Positions 16,700-25,148 of a stretch of 47,803 bases of DNA are shown here, piece after piece (positions within the stretch are counted from its first letter, which is position 1; every line of letters starts with the position of its first letter). A program made the position numbers and the translations under genes. The notes under the pieces were generated by a model. That model made no database searches, had not been told where the DNA came from, and saw only the letters and a program-made list of their open reading frames with translations. Source of the stretch: Streptomyces sp. TRM68367. Lineage in GTDB: Bacteria > Actinomycetota > Actinomycetes > Streptomycetales > Streptomycetaceae. The stretch is taken from NCBI RefSeq assembly GCF_014495685.1, contig NZ_JACTVI010000046.1, positions 15,825 through 63,627 of the forward strand, in the 5' to 3' direction.

Positions 16700-18040
16700 A
16701 TGTCCATGAAGACCCGCCGCCTGTTGCGCGGCATCGCCCTCGTCTCCACGCTCGCCCTGGGCGCGACCGCCTGCGGCGGATCCGACAACGGGGACTCCGG
16801 CCAGAAGGCGATGTCCCAGGCGGACATCGACGCGGCCCTGAAGAAGGGCGGCTCCGTCACCGTCTGGGCCTGGGAGCCCACGCTCAAGCAGGTCGTCACC
16901 GACTTCGAGAAGGCGCACCCCAAGGTCAAGGTCAACCTGGTCAACCCGGGCACCGGCGCCGACGCGTACACCGCCCTGTCGAATGCCATCTCGGCGAAGA
17001 AGGGCGTCCCCGACGTCGCGCAGATCGAGTACTACGCGCTCGGCCAGTACGCGCTCACGAAGGAACTGACTGACCTCAAGCCCTTCGGCGCCGACAAGCT
17101 CGCCAAGAAGTACTCGCCCGGCCCGTGGAACTCCGTGAAGTCCGGTGACGGCATCTACGGCCTGCCGATGGACTCCGGCCCGATGGCGATGTTCTACAAC
17201 AAGAAGGTCTTCGACAAGTACAAGATCGCGGTGCCGACCACCTGGGACGAGTACGTCCAAGCGGCGCGCAAGCTGCACAAGGCCGACCCCAAGGCCTACA
17301 TCACCAGCGACATGGGCGACGCCGGCATGACCACCAGCCTGCTGTGGCAGGCCGGTTCGCGCCCGTACAAGGTCGACGGCACCAAGGTGAAGATCGACTT
17401 CTCCGGCCCGGCCGCCCGGAAGTACACCAGCACCTGGCAGAAGCTGATCAGCGAGAAGCTGGTGGCGCCCGTCCCCGGCTGGACCGACGCCTGGTACAAG
17501 GGCCTCGGCGACGGCACCATCGCCACGCTGACCACCGGCGCCTGGATGCCCGCCAACTTCGTCTCCGGCGTGAAGAACGCGTCCGGTGACTGGCGCGTGG
17601 CCCCGATGCCGCAGTGGACCAAGGGCGACAAGACGACCGCGGAGAACGGCGGAAGCTCGCTGGCCATGCCCGAGGCGGGCAAGAACGAGGCTCTGGCCTA
17701 CGCCTTCATCGAGTACGCCAACGCCGGCAAGGGCGTGCAGACCCGCATCAAGGCCGGCGCCTTCCCGGCGACCACCGCGGACCTGAACTCCCAGGCGTTC
17801 CAGGCCACGAAGTTCGACTACTTCGGCGGACAGGAGGCGAACAAGATCTTCGCCGAGTCGGCCGCGAAGGTCGGCCCCAACTGGTCGTACCTGCCGTACC
17901 AGGTGTACGCCAACTCGATCTTCAACGACACCGCCGGCAAGGCCTACGTCTCCGGCACCACGCTGACGCAGGGACTGAAGGCCTGGCAGGACGCCTCGAT
18001 CAAGTACGGCAACGAGCAGGGCTTCACCGTCGAGAAGTAG
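16700..18040 (+). CDS. Sugar-binding lipoprotein of the ABC importer
   Basis: The 446-residue protein starts with MSMKTRRLLRGIALVS, a signal peptide ending in LGATAC with the lipid-bearing Cys at residue 25. The mature part is a family 1 solute-binding protein: SVTVWAWEPTLKQVVTDFEK, PDVAQIEYYALGQY, GLPMDSGPMAMFYNKKVFDK and TAENGGSSLAMPEAGK. A long in-frame opening upstream is not coding, since the lipoprotein signal marks the start. Anchored outside the membrane, it delivers oligosaccharide to the two permeases. A strong hairpin follows the stop and may keep this gene's message more abundant or separate from downstream genes. Confidence 0.93.
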   Translation: MSMKTRRLLRGIALVSTLALGATACGGSDNGDSGQKAMSQADIDAALKKGGSVTVWAWEPTLKQVVTDFEKAHPKVKVNLVNPGTGADAYTALSNAISAKKGVPDVAQIEYYALGQYALTKELTDLKPFGADKLAKKYSPGPWNSVKSGDGIYGLPMDSGPMAMFYNKKVFDKYKIAVPTTWDEYVQAARKLHKADPKAYITSDMGDAGMTTSLLWQAGSRPYKVDGTKVKIDFSGPAARKYTSTWQKLISEKLVAPVPGWTDAWYKGLGDGTIATLTTGAWMPANFVSGVKNASGDWRVAPMPQWTKGDKTTAENGGSSLAMPEAGKNEALAYAFIEYANAGKGVQTRIKAGAFPATTADLNSQAFQATKFDYFGGQEANKIFAESAAKVGPNWSYLPYQVYANSIFNDTAGKAYVSGTTLTQGLKAWQDASIKYGNEQGFTVEK

Positions 18041-18059
18041 CCGGGAAGCATTGAGCGCC

Positions 18060-18088
18060 GGGCGGCGCGGTGGACCACCGCGCCGCCC
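18060..18088 (+). terminator. Perfect 14-base hairpin after the binding-protein gene
   Basis: Arms GGGCGGCGCGGTGG (18060-18073) and CCACCGCGCCGCCC (18075-18088) are perfectly complementary around one central base; in practice the loop would be about five bases. It lies 19 bases after the stop and 27 before the GH42 start. No U-tract follows. It is likely a partial terminator or an mRNA-stabilising 3' structure. Confidence 0.7.
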
Positions 18089-18115
18089 CCGTGCACCCCA
18101 TCCGGAAGGACCGCC

Positions 18116-20125
18116 ATGATCTCCACCCTCCTGTCCCGCTCGTCGCGCGGGGCGGACGGCGACCCCGTCCCCCGTCTCGGCTACGGTGCCGACTACAACC
18201 GTTCCTTTGGGCTGAGCAGGAGTGAGCCCATTCAGCCGCACGCCCCGAACGGTCTTGGGCGCACTGGTCCCCGGCGTACTCAACCCCGGGGCGGCGACAC
18301 GCATCCTGTGCGTGGTCCGGGCCCGGGAGGCCAGATCCCTACACGGCCTGGCCATGTGGGTACGGCCAGAGGCGACGGGGAGGCCCTGAACCATCACGCT
18401 GGTGGAGCAGGGGCCCCGCACGCTGGCGCCGTATCCGGCGTCCCAGATCGCACGATCACGTTAACCCGATCGGCTCAGGGCACCGCAAGCCCGCAAGCGG
18501 ACCATCACACGATCGAGCTAAACCGACCTCGTGCGCACTCCCCAGCGAGCAGTCACCAACCCCGAGCAGTGGCCCTGGGACGTGTGAGAGGAGGACGTCC
18601 GGCTGATGCGGGAGGCCGGCGCCAACGTCGTGTCCGTGGCGATCTTCTCCTGGGCCCGCATCCAGCCAGCCGCGGACCAGTGGGACTTCGGCTGGCTCGA
18701 CGAGGTCATGGACCTGCTGCACCAAGCCGGCATTGGCGTCGACCTGGCCACCGCCACCGCGTCCCGGCCGCCCTGGCTGAGCACCGCGCCCACTCAAAGG
18801 ACCACCTCCGGGCTGAGCGGGACATCCTGCGCGAGCTCACACCCGACGTGCCGGTCACCACCAACTTCATGGTGATGAGCGGCACCAAGGGCATGAACTA
18901 CCCGGACTGGGCGGAGGAGATCGACTTTGTCTCCAACGACCACTACGTCCACCCCGGCCCCCAGGACCGCGACGAGCTGTCCTTCTCCGCCAACCTCACC
19001 AGCGGTATCGCGGGCGGCCGGCCCTGGTGCCTGATGGAGCACTCCACCAGCGCCGTCAACTGGCAGCCCGTCAACGTGGCCAAGGGGCCGGGCGACCTGG
19101 CCCGCGACTCGCTGCTGCACGTGGCGCACGGGGCGGACGCGGTGTGCTTCTTCCAGTGGCGGCAGTCGGCGGCCGGCGCCGAGAAGTACCACTCGGCGAT
19201 GGTCCCGCACGCCGGCGCGGACAGCGATCTGTTCCGCACGGTGGCCGGTCTCGGCGCCACGCTCCGGGCCCTCGCCCCGGTCGCCGGTTGCGAACGGGAG
19301 CCGGCCCGGGTCGGGATCGTCTACGACTGGGAGTCGTGGTGGGCGAGCGAGCAGGACTCGCGCCCCACCTCGCTGCTCGACTACCGCCGGGAGGCGCTCG
19401 ACTGGTACTCGGCGCTGCTCCGCCTCGGCGTCCGCGCCGACCTCGTCACCCGCGCCGACCTGTCCCGCCACCAGGTGCTGATCGCCCCGATCCTGCACAT
19501 GGTGCCCGCCGACCTGGCCAAGGAGCTCACGCGCTACGCCGAGCAGGGCGGCCACCTGATCACCACCTACTTCTCGGCGGTCGTCGACGAGAACGACCAC
19601 GTCTGGCTGGGCGGTTACCCGGGCGCCCTGCGCGACCTGCTGGGCCTGCGCATCGAGGAGTTCGGGCCGCTGCTCGCCGGGGACACGGTCGAGCTGGACG
19701 ACGCGACCACCGGCAGCCTGTGGACCGACCGGATCACCGTCACCGACTCCCAGACACAGGTCCTGGCCCGCTACCTCACCGGCGCGCAGGCCGGCCGCCC
19801 TGCCGTCACCCGCCGTCCGACGGGCGGCGGTTCGGCCTCCTATGTCTCCACCCGGCTCGGCGTCGAAGGGCTCACCGCCCTGCTGCCGCGGCTGCTCGAA
19901 CCGGCCGGCGTGGAGAGCGAACTTCCGGCGGCGGTACGCGGTCTGGTCGAGCTGACCGTGCGCCGCGGCACCGACAGCCGGTTCCTGTTCCTGGTCAACC
20001 GGACCGACGGCGCCGTGCCGGTGCCCGGGCTCACGGGAGAGGTCCTGCTCGGCGACGCCCTCGCCGACGGTGTGCTCACCCTCGGGCCCCGGGACGTCGC
20101 CGTACTGCGGCAGCCCACCAGCTGA
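18116..20125 (+). pseudogene. GH42 beta-galactosidase, disrupted
   Basis: The gene begins normally (MISTLLSRSS, GYGADYN) and is then interrupted by about 357 foreign bases. Homology resumes as NPEQWPWDV, but a TGA stands where the family usually has Trp before EEDVRLM. It continues through NVVSVAIFSWARIQP to WLSTAP near 18790, then jumps with a frame change to KDHLRAERDILRELTPDV. Roughly 130-150 family residues, including the acid/base Asn-Glu region, are missing. The last 440 residues are open and intact, with nucleophile segment CLMEHSTSAVNW. An intact enzyme would release galactose from imported oligosaccharides; this copy cannot. A fragment starting near 18860 could still be translated. 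Confidence 0.85.
18201..18557. other. 357-base insert in the GH42 gene
   Basis: The insert starts at GTTCCTTTGGG and ends at GAGCAGTCACC. It is flanked by AACC at 18197-18200 and 18558-18561, which could be a 4-base target duplication. It carries no recognisable gene and no clear terminal inverted repeats. It includes stretches of lower GC (GATCACGTTAACCCGATC near 18453). It could be a decayed small non-autonomous element or debris from a rearrangement. Confidence 0.5.
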
Positions 20126-20160
20126 GCCCCGGGACCCGTAACGCACCCGCACCCACGACT

Positions 20161-20218
20161 CCTCGGACGGCACACACCCGTCCGAGGCCCGTCCCTTCCC
20201 GCTCCGTGGCGGGAAGGG
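20161..20218 (+). terminator. Two tandem hairpins before the GH30 gene
   Basis: Hairpin one pairs CCTCGGACGG (20161-20170) with CCGTCCGAGG (20178-20187). Hairpin two pairs CCCTTCCCGC (20193-20202) with GCGGGAAGGG (20209-20218). Both stems are ten perfect base pairs with loops of six or seven bases. They lie between the GH42 stop and the GH30 start and should end or reduce readthrough, implying that the GH30 gene is expressed at a different level. Confidence 0.7.
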
Positions 20219-20254
20219 GCAGCACAGCCACCACACTCCAGTTGGGAGCACACG

Positions 20255-22297
20255 ATGGCACGCCGTACCCGCACCAGACGGTCCCTCGGGGCCGCCGCCC
20301 TGACAGCCCTGGCCACCGGGGCCGCCCTGCTCAGTGTCCCCGCACAGGCCGAGGCCGCTGCCTCCGTCACCGTGACGCCGGACCCGTCGTACAAGCAGGA
20401 GAAGTTCGAGGGCTGGGGCACCAGCCTGGTCTGGTTCGCCAACGCCACCGGCGACTACCCGCCGGAGATACGCGAGAAGCTCGCCAGGCTCCTCTTCGGC
20501 GACGACGGCCTGGCGCTGAACATCGCCCGGTACAACATCGGCGGCGGCAACGCCCCCGACGTCAAGGACTACCTGCGCGCCGGCGGTGCCGTCGAGGGCT
20601 GGTGGAAGGCGCCCGCGGGCACCACCCGTGAGGACACCGACTGGTGGAGCGCCGACGACCCGGCAGACTGGAACAACGACGCCGACGTCACCCAGCGGTG
20701 GTGGGTGGACCGCATCAAGAAGGACATCACCCACTGGGAGACCTTCAGCAACTCCCCGCCGTGGTTCATGACGGTCAGCGGCTACGTCTCCGGCGGGTTC
20801 GACGCCAGCGCGGACCAGTTGAAGGCCGACTCGGTCGACGACTTCGCGGCCTACATGGCGGGCGCGACCAAGCGGCTGGAGAAGGCGGAGGGCATCAAGG
20901 TCGACACCGTCGACCCGTTCAACGAGCCCAACACCGACTACTGGAGCACCCGCCTCGGCGCGGACGGCGAGCCGGTCGGCGGCCGTCAGGAGGGCGCGCA
21001 CATCGGTCCCGCGCTCCAGCAGAAGGTCCTCGCCGCACTGGCGCCCGCGCTGAAGAAGGCCAGGGTCGGAGCGGACATCTCCGCGATGGACGAGACCAAC
21101 CCGTCGATCTTCGCGCAGAACTGGAACACCTACTCGCAGCAGTCCCGCGATCTGGTCGACCAGATGAACGTCCACACCTACGGCACCGGACAGCGCACCA
21201 CCGTGCGCGACCTGGCCAAGGCCGCGGACAAGCCGCTGTGGATGAGCGAGGTCGAGGGCGACTGGGGCGACGGGCAGAGCTTCACGGACATGCGGCCCGG
21301 CCTCGGCCTGGCCCAGCGCATCGTCGACGACCTGAGGGAGCTGGAGCCCAAGGCCTGGGTGTTCTGGCAGCCGGTCGAGGACTACGACAACATGAAGCCG
21401 GGCGGCGAGTCCGCCAAGGGCGGCAACTGGGGCGAGATCCAGATCCCGTTCAGCTGTACCTCGAAGGACACGCTGGAGTCCTGCCCGATCTACACGAACA
21501 CCAAGTTCGACACGGCTCGCAACTTCACGCACTTCATCAAGCCCGGCGACAAGCTGATCAAGGTGGACGACACCTCCAGCGCCGCGGCCGTGACCGCGAA
21601 CGGCAAGGGCGCCTCGCTCGTCCACGTCAACAGCACCACGGCGCCCCGCACGGTCACCGTCGACCTGTCCAAGTTCCGCACCGTCAGCCGCGACGCGACC
21701 GTCACTCCGGTCGTCACCGACGCCGACGGAAAGCTCGAGCGGCAGGCCCCGATCGAGGTCAGCGACCGCAAGGCCACCTTCACCGTGCCCGCCCAGTCGG
21801 TGACCTCCTTCGCCGTCAAGGGTGTCTCCGGCGTCGCGAAGGACGCGCCGCTGCTGAGCAAGGGGCACAGCTACACGCTGACCGGTGTCCAGAGCGGCAA
21901 GGCAGTCACCGTCGCGAGCAACGGTACGAACCTCGTGATCGGCTCGGGCAACGGCTCCACCGCCCAGCTGTGGCAGCTGAGTGCGCGGTACGGCGAGACC
22001 GGCGCCCGTCAGCGCTACGTCTTCAGCAACCCGGCCGAGGGCAAGCGGCTGGCCGTCCGCGACAACGTGCCCGTAGTGGAGCCCGACACGGGCGAGCGGG
22101 ACGCGGCCACCGAGTGGATCATGTCGACCACCGGTGACGGCACGTGGACGCTGGTCAACGCGGCCACCGGGCGTCTTCTGGAGGTCGGCGGCCAGGCCAC
22201 GAACGAGGGCGCTGCCGTCACGACCTGGCAGCCGAACTCCGGCTCCAACCAGCGCTGGAGGGTCACGGACGTGACCGACGAGGGGGCGGACGGCTAG
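20255..22297 (+). CDS. Secreted GH30 endo-beta-1,6-galactanase with ricin-like domain
   Basis: The 680-residue protein opens with a signal peptide (RRTRTRRSLGAAALTALATG, cleavage after about AEA, residue 34). The GH30 barrel begins VTPDPSYKQEKFEGWGTSLVWF. Acid/base Glu224 lies in VDPFNEPN and nucleophile Glu332 in LWMSEVEGD. A beta-sandwich typical of GH30 follows (about 430-535). The C-terminal 140 residues have ricin-type QxW repeats (QLWQLSARYG, SNQRWRV), a carbohydrate-binding module. Substrate is inferred as beta-1,6-galactan side chains of arabinogalactan, from the family branch and the neighbouring GH42 and importer. It is the last gene of the locus and ends before a strong terminator. 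Confidence 0.88.
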   Translation: MARRTRTRRSLGAAALTALATGAALLSVPAQAEAAASVTVTPDPSYKQEKFEGWGTSLVWFANATGDYPPEIREKLARLLFGDDGLALNIARYNIGGGNAPDVKDYLRAGGAVEGWWKAPAGTTREDTDWWSADDPADWNNDADVTQRWWVDRIKKDITHWETFSNSPPWFMTVSGYVSGGFDASADQLKADSVDDFAAYMAGATKRLEKAEGIKVDTVDPFNEPNTDYWSTRLGADGEPVGGRQEGAHIGPALQQKVLAALAPALKKARVGADISAMDETNPSIFAQNWNTYSQQSRDLVDQMNVHTYGTGQRTTVRDLAKAADKPLWMSEVEGDWGDGQSFTDMRPGLGLAQRIVDDLRELEPKAWVFWQPVEDYDNMKPGGESAKGGNWGEIQIPFSCTSKDTLESCPIYTNTKFDTARNFTHFIKPGDKLIKVDDTSSAAAVTANGKGASLVHVNSTTAPRTVTVDLSKFRTVSRDATVTPVVTDADGKLERQAPIEVSDRKATFTVPAQSVTSFAVKGVSGVAKDAPLLSKGHSYTLTGVQSGKAVTVASNGTNLVIGSGNGSTAQLWQLSARYGETGARQRYVFSNPAEGKRLAVRDNVPVVEPDTGERDAATEWIMSTTGDGTWTLVNAATGRLLEVGGQATNEGAAVTTWQPNSGSNQRWRVTDVTDEGADG

Positions 22298-22325
22298 ATC
22301 CGGATCGGTCCCGAGGTCCCGCATC

Positions 22326-22370
22326 GAGAGCTCTGCCGGACCGCGTCCGCCGCGGTGCGGCAGAGCTCTC
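22326..22370 (+). terminator. Strong terminator hairpin of the galactan locus
   Basis: Outer arms GAGAGCTCTGCCG (22326-22338) and CGGCAGAGCTCTC (22358-22370) pair perfectly; after one mismatch, ACCGCG pairs with CGCGGT around the 5-base loop TCCGC. It starts 28 bases after the GH30 stop. Confidence 0.85.
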
Positions 22371-22384
22371 GTCGCTGCTCCCGT

Positions 22385-22536
22385 CGCTCCATCGTGCCCC
22401 ACTCGATGATCCCCGCGTTGTTCACCAACACGGAGACGGGACCCAGATCCCGTTCCGTCTCCGCCACCACTCGCTGCCAGTCGTCCGCGCTGCTGACGTC
22501 CAGGCGCAGGTTGCGGGACCGGCCGCCGAGTTCCGC
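22385..22536 (-). pseudogene. Short-chain dehydrogenase fragment
   Basis: On the minus strand about 50 residues match the middle of an SDR enzyme: GGRSRNLRLDVSSADDW, then ETERDLGPVSVLVNNAGI and a Met-Glu after IEWGT. The NNAG motif and the LDVS element are both characteristic. The N-terminal TGxxxGxG nucleotide loop and everything after the NNAG segment, including the YxxxK active site, are absent. It is a remnant cut at both ends, abutting the galactan terminator. Confidence 0.7.
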
Positions 22537-22647
22537 CGGGTGTACCTCCGCGGGGAGTTCCCAGGCGCCGGCGTCGGGGCGCCAGCGTGAAACCGGGTTC
22601 GAGCAGTTCCAGACCATCGTACGGCAGCCGAAGCACGCGGCTTCGGT

Positions 22648-23655
22648 TCACCGCGGTGCCACCGCCGCCCACGCGGCGTCGTCCAGTGCCAGGTGCCGGT
22701 CGGTCTCCGTGCGGGAGGGCATGGTGGGTACGTCGTCCCTGGTGCGCAGTGCGGCGGCGGCCGCGAGGTGGCCGAGGCGCAGGCGGGACCGTTCGTCGTG
22801 GTTGTCCAGGACGCCGGAGAGGTAGCCGGCCGCGAACGCGTCGCCCGCGCCGACCGGTTCGACGACCTTGGTGGGCAGCGCGGGGACGAATGCCGGGGTG
22901 CCCTCGGTGTACGACGTGGCCCCGTGCTCGGCGTCCTTGACGACCACCACCGGCGCGGGCGCGAGCAGTGCGGCCACGTCGTCCGGGCGGGCGGTGCCCC
23001 ACAGGGTCTCGGCCTCGTCGCGTCCGACGAACACCAGGTCCGCGGCGCGGGCGAGGGACAGCAGGCGCCGGGCGGCCTCCGCGGTGCCTCCGCTCCAGAG
23101 CGCGGGACGGTGGTTGACGTCGAAGGAGACGGCCGGCGTCGCGCCGGTCACGCGGTCGAGGAGGATCGCCTCCAGCAGGCGGGCGCAGCTCTTGGAGAGC
23201 GCCGCGGTGATGCCCGACAGGTGCACGAGGCGGGCGCCCCGCAGTGCGGGCAGCCGGGCCAGGTCCGGGCCCATGCGGGTGGCGGCGGAGCCGGCGCGGT
23301 AGTAGTGCGTGCGGGTGCGGTCCGGGCCGGGATCCTTGAAGTAGATACCGGTCGGCCGGTCCGGGTCGGTCTCGACCTGGCTCACGTCGATGCCGCGCGC
23401 GGTGAGTTCGGCCACGACACGGTGTCCGAACGGATCGTCGCCCACGCGGCTCAGCCAGGCGGCGCGGTGCCCCAGTCCGGCCAGCCCGCAGGCGACGTTG
23501 GACTCCGCGCCGCCGATCGTCATTCTGAGTGTGGCCTGCTCGGCGAGCGGACCGGTGTCCGGCGGACCGAGGACGGCCATCGTCTCGCCGACGCACACGA
23601 CTTCGGCCGCGCGGCGCCGACCGTCGACGGCACGGGGCGGGGGCGGCAGGGGCAC
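22648..23655 (-). CDS. kdgK: PfkB-family sugar kinase, probable KDG kinase
   Basis: The protein has 335 residues. A GTG at 23655 is chosen because AGGAGG stands five bases before it and family homology (VVCVGETMAVLGP) begins soon after; the open frame upstream is Pro/Arg-rich and not protein-like. Family markers: TIGGAESNVACGLAGLGH (first PfkB signature region), SFDVNHRPALW and the anion hole/catalytic loop PVGAGDAFAAG with base Asp272. With mannonate dehydratase in the same operon, the expected reaction is ATP-dependent phosphorylation of 2-keto-3-deoxygluconate to KDPG. It is the last gene of the hexonate operon, 158 bases beyond the dehydrogenase. Confidence 0.85.
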   Translation of the reverse strand: MPLPPPPRAVDGRRRAAEVVCVGETMAVLGPPDTGPLAEQATLRMTIGGAESNVACGLAGLGHRAAWLSRVGDDPFGHRVVAELTARGIDVSQVETDPDRPTGIYFKDPGPDRTRTHYYRAGSAATRMGPDLARLPALRGARLVHLSGITAALSKSCARLLEAILLDRVTGATPAVSFDVNHRPALWSGGTAEAARRLLSLARAADLVFVGRDEAETLWGTARPDDVAALLAPAPVVVVKDAEHGATSYTEGTPAFVPALPTKVVEPVGAGDAFAAGYLSGVLDNHDERSRLRLGHLAAAAALRTRDDVPTMPSRTETDRHLALDDAAWAAVAPR

Positions 23656-23813
23656 GGGATCCTCCTGGCGGGGGGTGGGTACGGGCCATGCGGTGACGAC
23701 CGGTGGTTTGCGGTGACGCGGTGAACTGCGGGGAAGATGTGGTGCGTTGCGGGAATGCGGTGACCGTGGTGGTTTACGGGAGGCGTACGTCGCCCCGGGA
23801 CCCGTACGCGGCC

Positions 23814-25148
23814 TCACGCTCCGCTCAGGCGCAGCAGGACCTTGCTGCTGCCGCTGTCCGGGGCGGCGGCGACGGCCAGGGCCTCCTCGGCTCGTGCGAG
23901 CGGGAAGCGGTGGGTGATCAGGGGTGTTACGTCCAGGCCGTCCCGCAGGGCGCGCAGGGCATCGTCGATCTCCTCGACGAAGCGGTACGAGCCGATCCAG
24001 GTGATCTCGCGGGTCACCAGGTCACCGAGGGCCGCGGGCGCGGCCGTACCGGGCAGGTTGCCTACCTGGACGAGGGTGCCGCCCCGGGCCGTGGCCCGCA
24101 GTACCGGGCCCAGCGCGGCCGGGGCGCCGGACGCCTCGAAGACGACATCCACGTCCCGCGGCAGCTCGTCGCCGGCCGTGAGGTCGCGGGTGTCGTCGGC
24201 GCCCATGGCATGGGCCACGGCGAGAGACGGGGCCGCCAGGTCGGCGGCGACGACGGTGTCCGCCCCGCGATACCGGGCGGCGGCCACGACCAGGGAGCCG
24301 ATCGGGCCGGCACCGTTGACCAGTACGGTCCGGCCACGCAGGTCGCCGGCCCGCGCGACGGCGTGCAGGGCGACCGCCAACGGCTCGGCCAGGGCGCCCA
24401 GTTCCGTGCCGACGCCGTCGGGCAGCGGCCGGACCTGGTCCGCGCGCACCGCCCGGTACTCGCTGAACCCGCCGTCGGTGTGCGGGGTGAGGGCCGCCGA
24501 GCCGAAGTAGCGGACGTGCGGATAGAGGTTGGTGCGCCCCGCGATCCGCTCCGGCAGCACGCCGTCGCCGACGAGCTGGGCGGGATGCACGGTCACCGGC
24601 TGCCCTTCACGAAGCCCGGCACCGTCACGCGCGGCACCGTCACGCCCGGCACCGTCACGTCCGGCACCGTCACGCCCCGCGCTGCCACGCCCGGCGCCGC
24701 CGAGCCCGGTATCGCCCAGCCCAGTGTCTCCACGCCCGGCATCGCCACGCCCCGCATCGCCGTGTCCGGTGCCTTCCTTCCCCGCCCTGCCACGCCCGGT
24801 TTCGCCGCGCCCGGTATCGACACCCCCGGTACCGCCGCGCCCGGTGCCTCCACCCCCCCTACCCCCACTCCCGCCCGCCCCAGGCCCCAACGCGACGACC
24901 CGCCCCGCGACCTCGTGCCCGAGCACCAGCGGATGCGTCAGCGCGGCCGTACCGGACGCCCCGTTCCGCCAGTACGCGATGTCGGATCCGCAGATCCCGC
25001 CCCACTCCATGGCGATCAGCACCTCGCCGGGGCCGGGTACCGGCCGGGGCCGTTCCTCGACGCGTACGTCGCCGGGACCGTGCACCACGACGGCCCGCAT
25101 GAGCCCCCCGTGGGCGACCGCATCGCGTTCTCCGGCTGCCGCTGTCAT
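23814..25148 (-). CDS. Zinc-type polyol/hexonate dehydrogenase with repeat insertion
   Basis: The 444-residue medium-chain dehydrogenase most resembles L-idonate/L-gulonate 5-dehydrogenases. Catalytic zinc ligands are visible: Cys53 (GGICGSD), His78-Glu79 (LGHEV) and Glu255 (LAEPLAVALHA). The NAD fold is VNGAGPIG (277-284). After ALGPGAGG the sequence breaks into a Gly/Arg/Asp pentapeptide array (about residues 95-178) before resuming at LREGQPVTVHPA; the family is normally about 345 residues. The four structural-zinc Cys residues usual in this loop region are also missing. The start at 25148 overlaps the transporter stop by 4 bases (ATGA); Met17 is an alternative. Proposed role: oxidise L-gulonate or L-idonate at C5. 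Confidence 0.85.
   Translation of the reverse strand: MTAAAGERDAVAHGGLMRAVVVHGPGDVRVEERPRPVPGPGEVLIAMEWGGICGSDIAYWRNGASGTAALTHPLVLGHEVAGRVVALGPGAGGSGGRGGGGTGRGGTGGVDTGRGETGRGRAGKEGTGHGDAGRGDAGRGDTGLGDTGLGGAGRGSAGRDGAGRDGAGRDGAARDGAGLREGQPVTVHPAQLVGDGVLPERIAGRTNLYPHVRYFGSAALTPHTDGGFSEYRAVRADQVRPLPDGVGTELGALAEPLAVALHAVARAGDLRGRTVLVNGAGPIGSLVVAAARYRGADTVVAADLAAPSLAVAHAMGADDTRDLTAGDELPRDVDVVFEASGAPAALGPVLRATARGGTLVQVGNLPGTAAPAALGDLVTREITWIGSYRFVEEIDDALRALRDGLDVTPLITHRFPLARAEEALAVAAAPDSGSSKVLLRLSGA
24611..24865. repeat. 15-bp coding minisatellite, 17 units
   Basis: Seventeen consecutive 15-base units follow the consensus CACGCCCGGCACCGT, with copies at 24626, 24641 and 24656 nearly identical and those toward 24865 more diverged. 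The period keeps the frame, so the minus-strand dehydrogenase gains five-residue units such as DGAGR. All units stay open. The purity gradient suggests the most recent expansion was at the 24611-24700 side. Confidence 0.9.

Noticed and set aside
18794..23689. Very long minus-strand open frame (1631 codons)
   Set aside because: It runs antisense through GH42, GH30 and a kinase. Its Arg/Gly/Asp/Val-rich composition is the usual antisense shadow in high-GC DNA.
23690..23763. Four copies of GCGGTGA upstream of the kinase
   Set aside because: They are irregularly spaced short words in biased DNA; I could not support an operator or iteron set.
24611..24865. CRISPR array
   Set aside because: Units are contiguous 15-mers without spacers and lie in a coding frame; they form a minisatellite.
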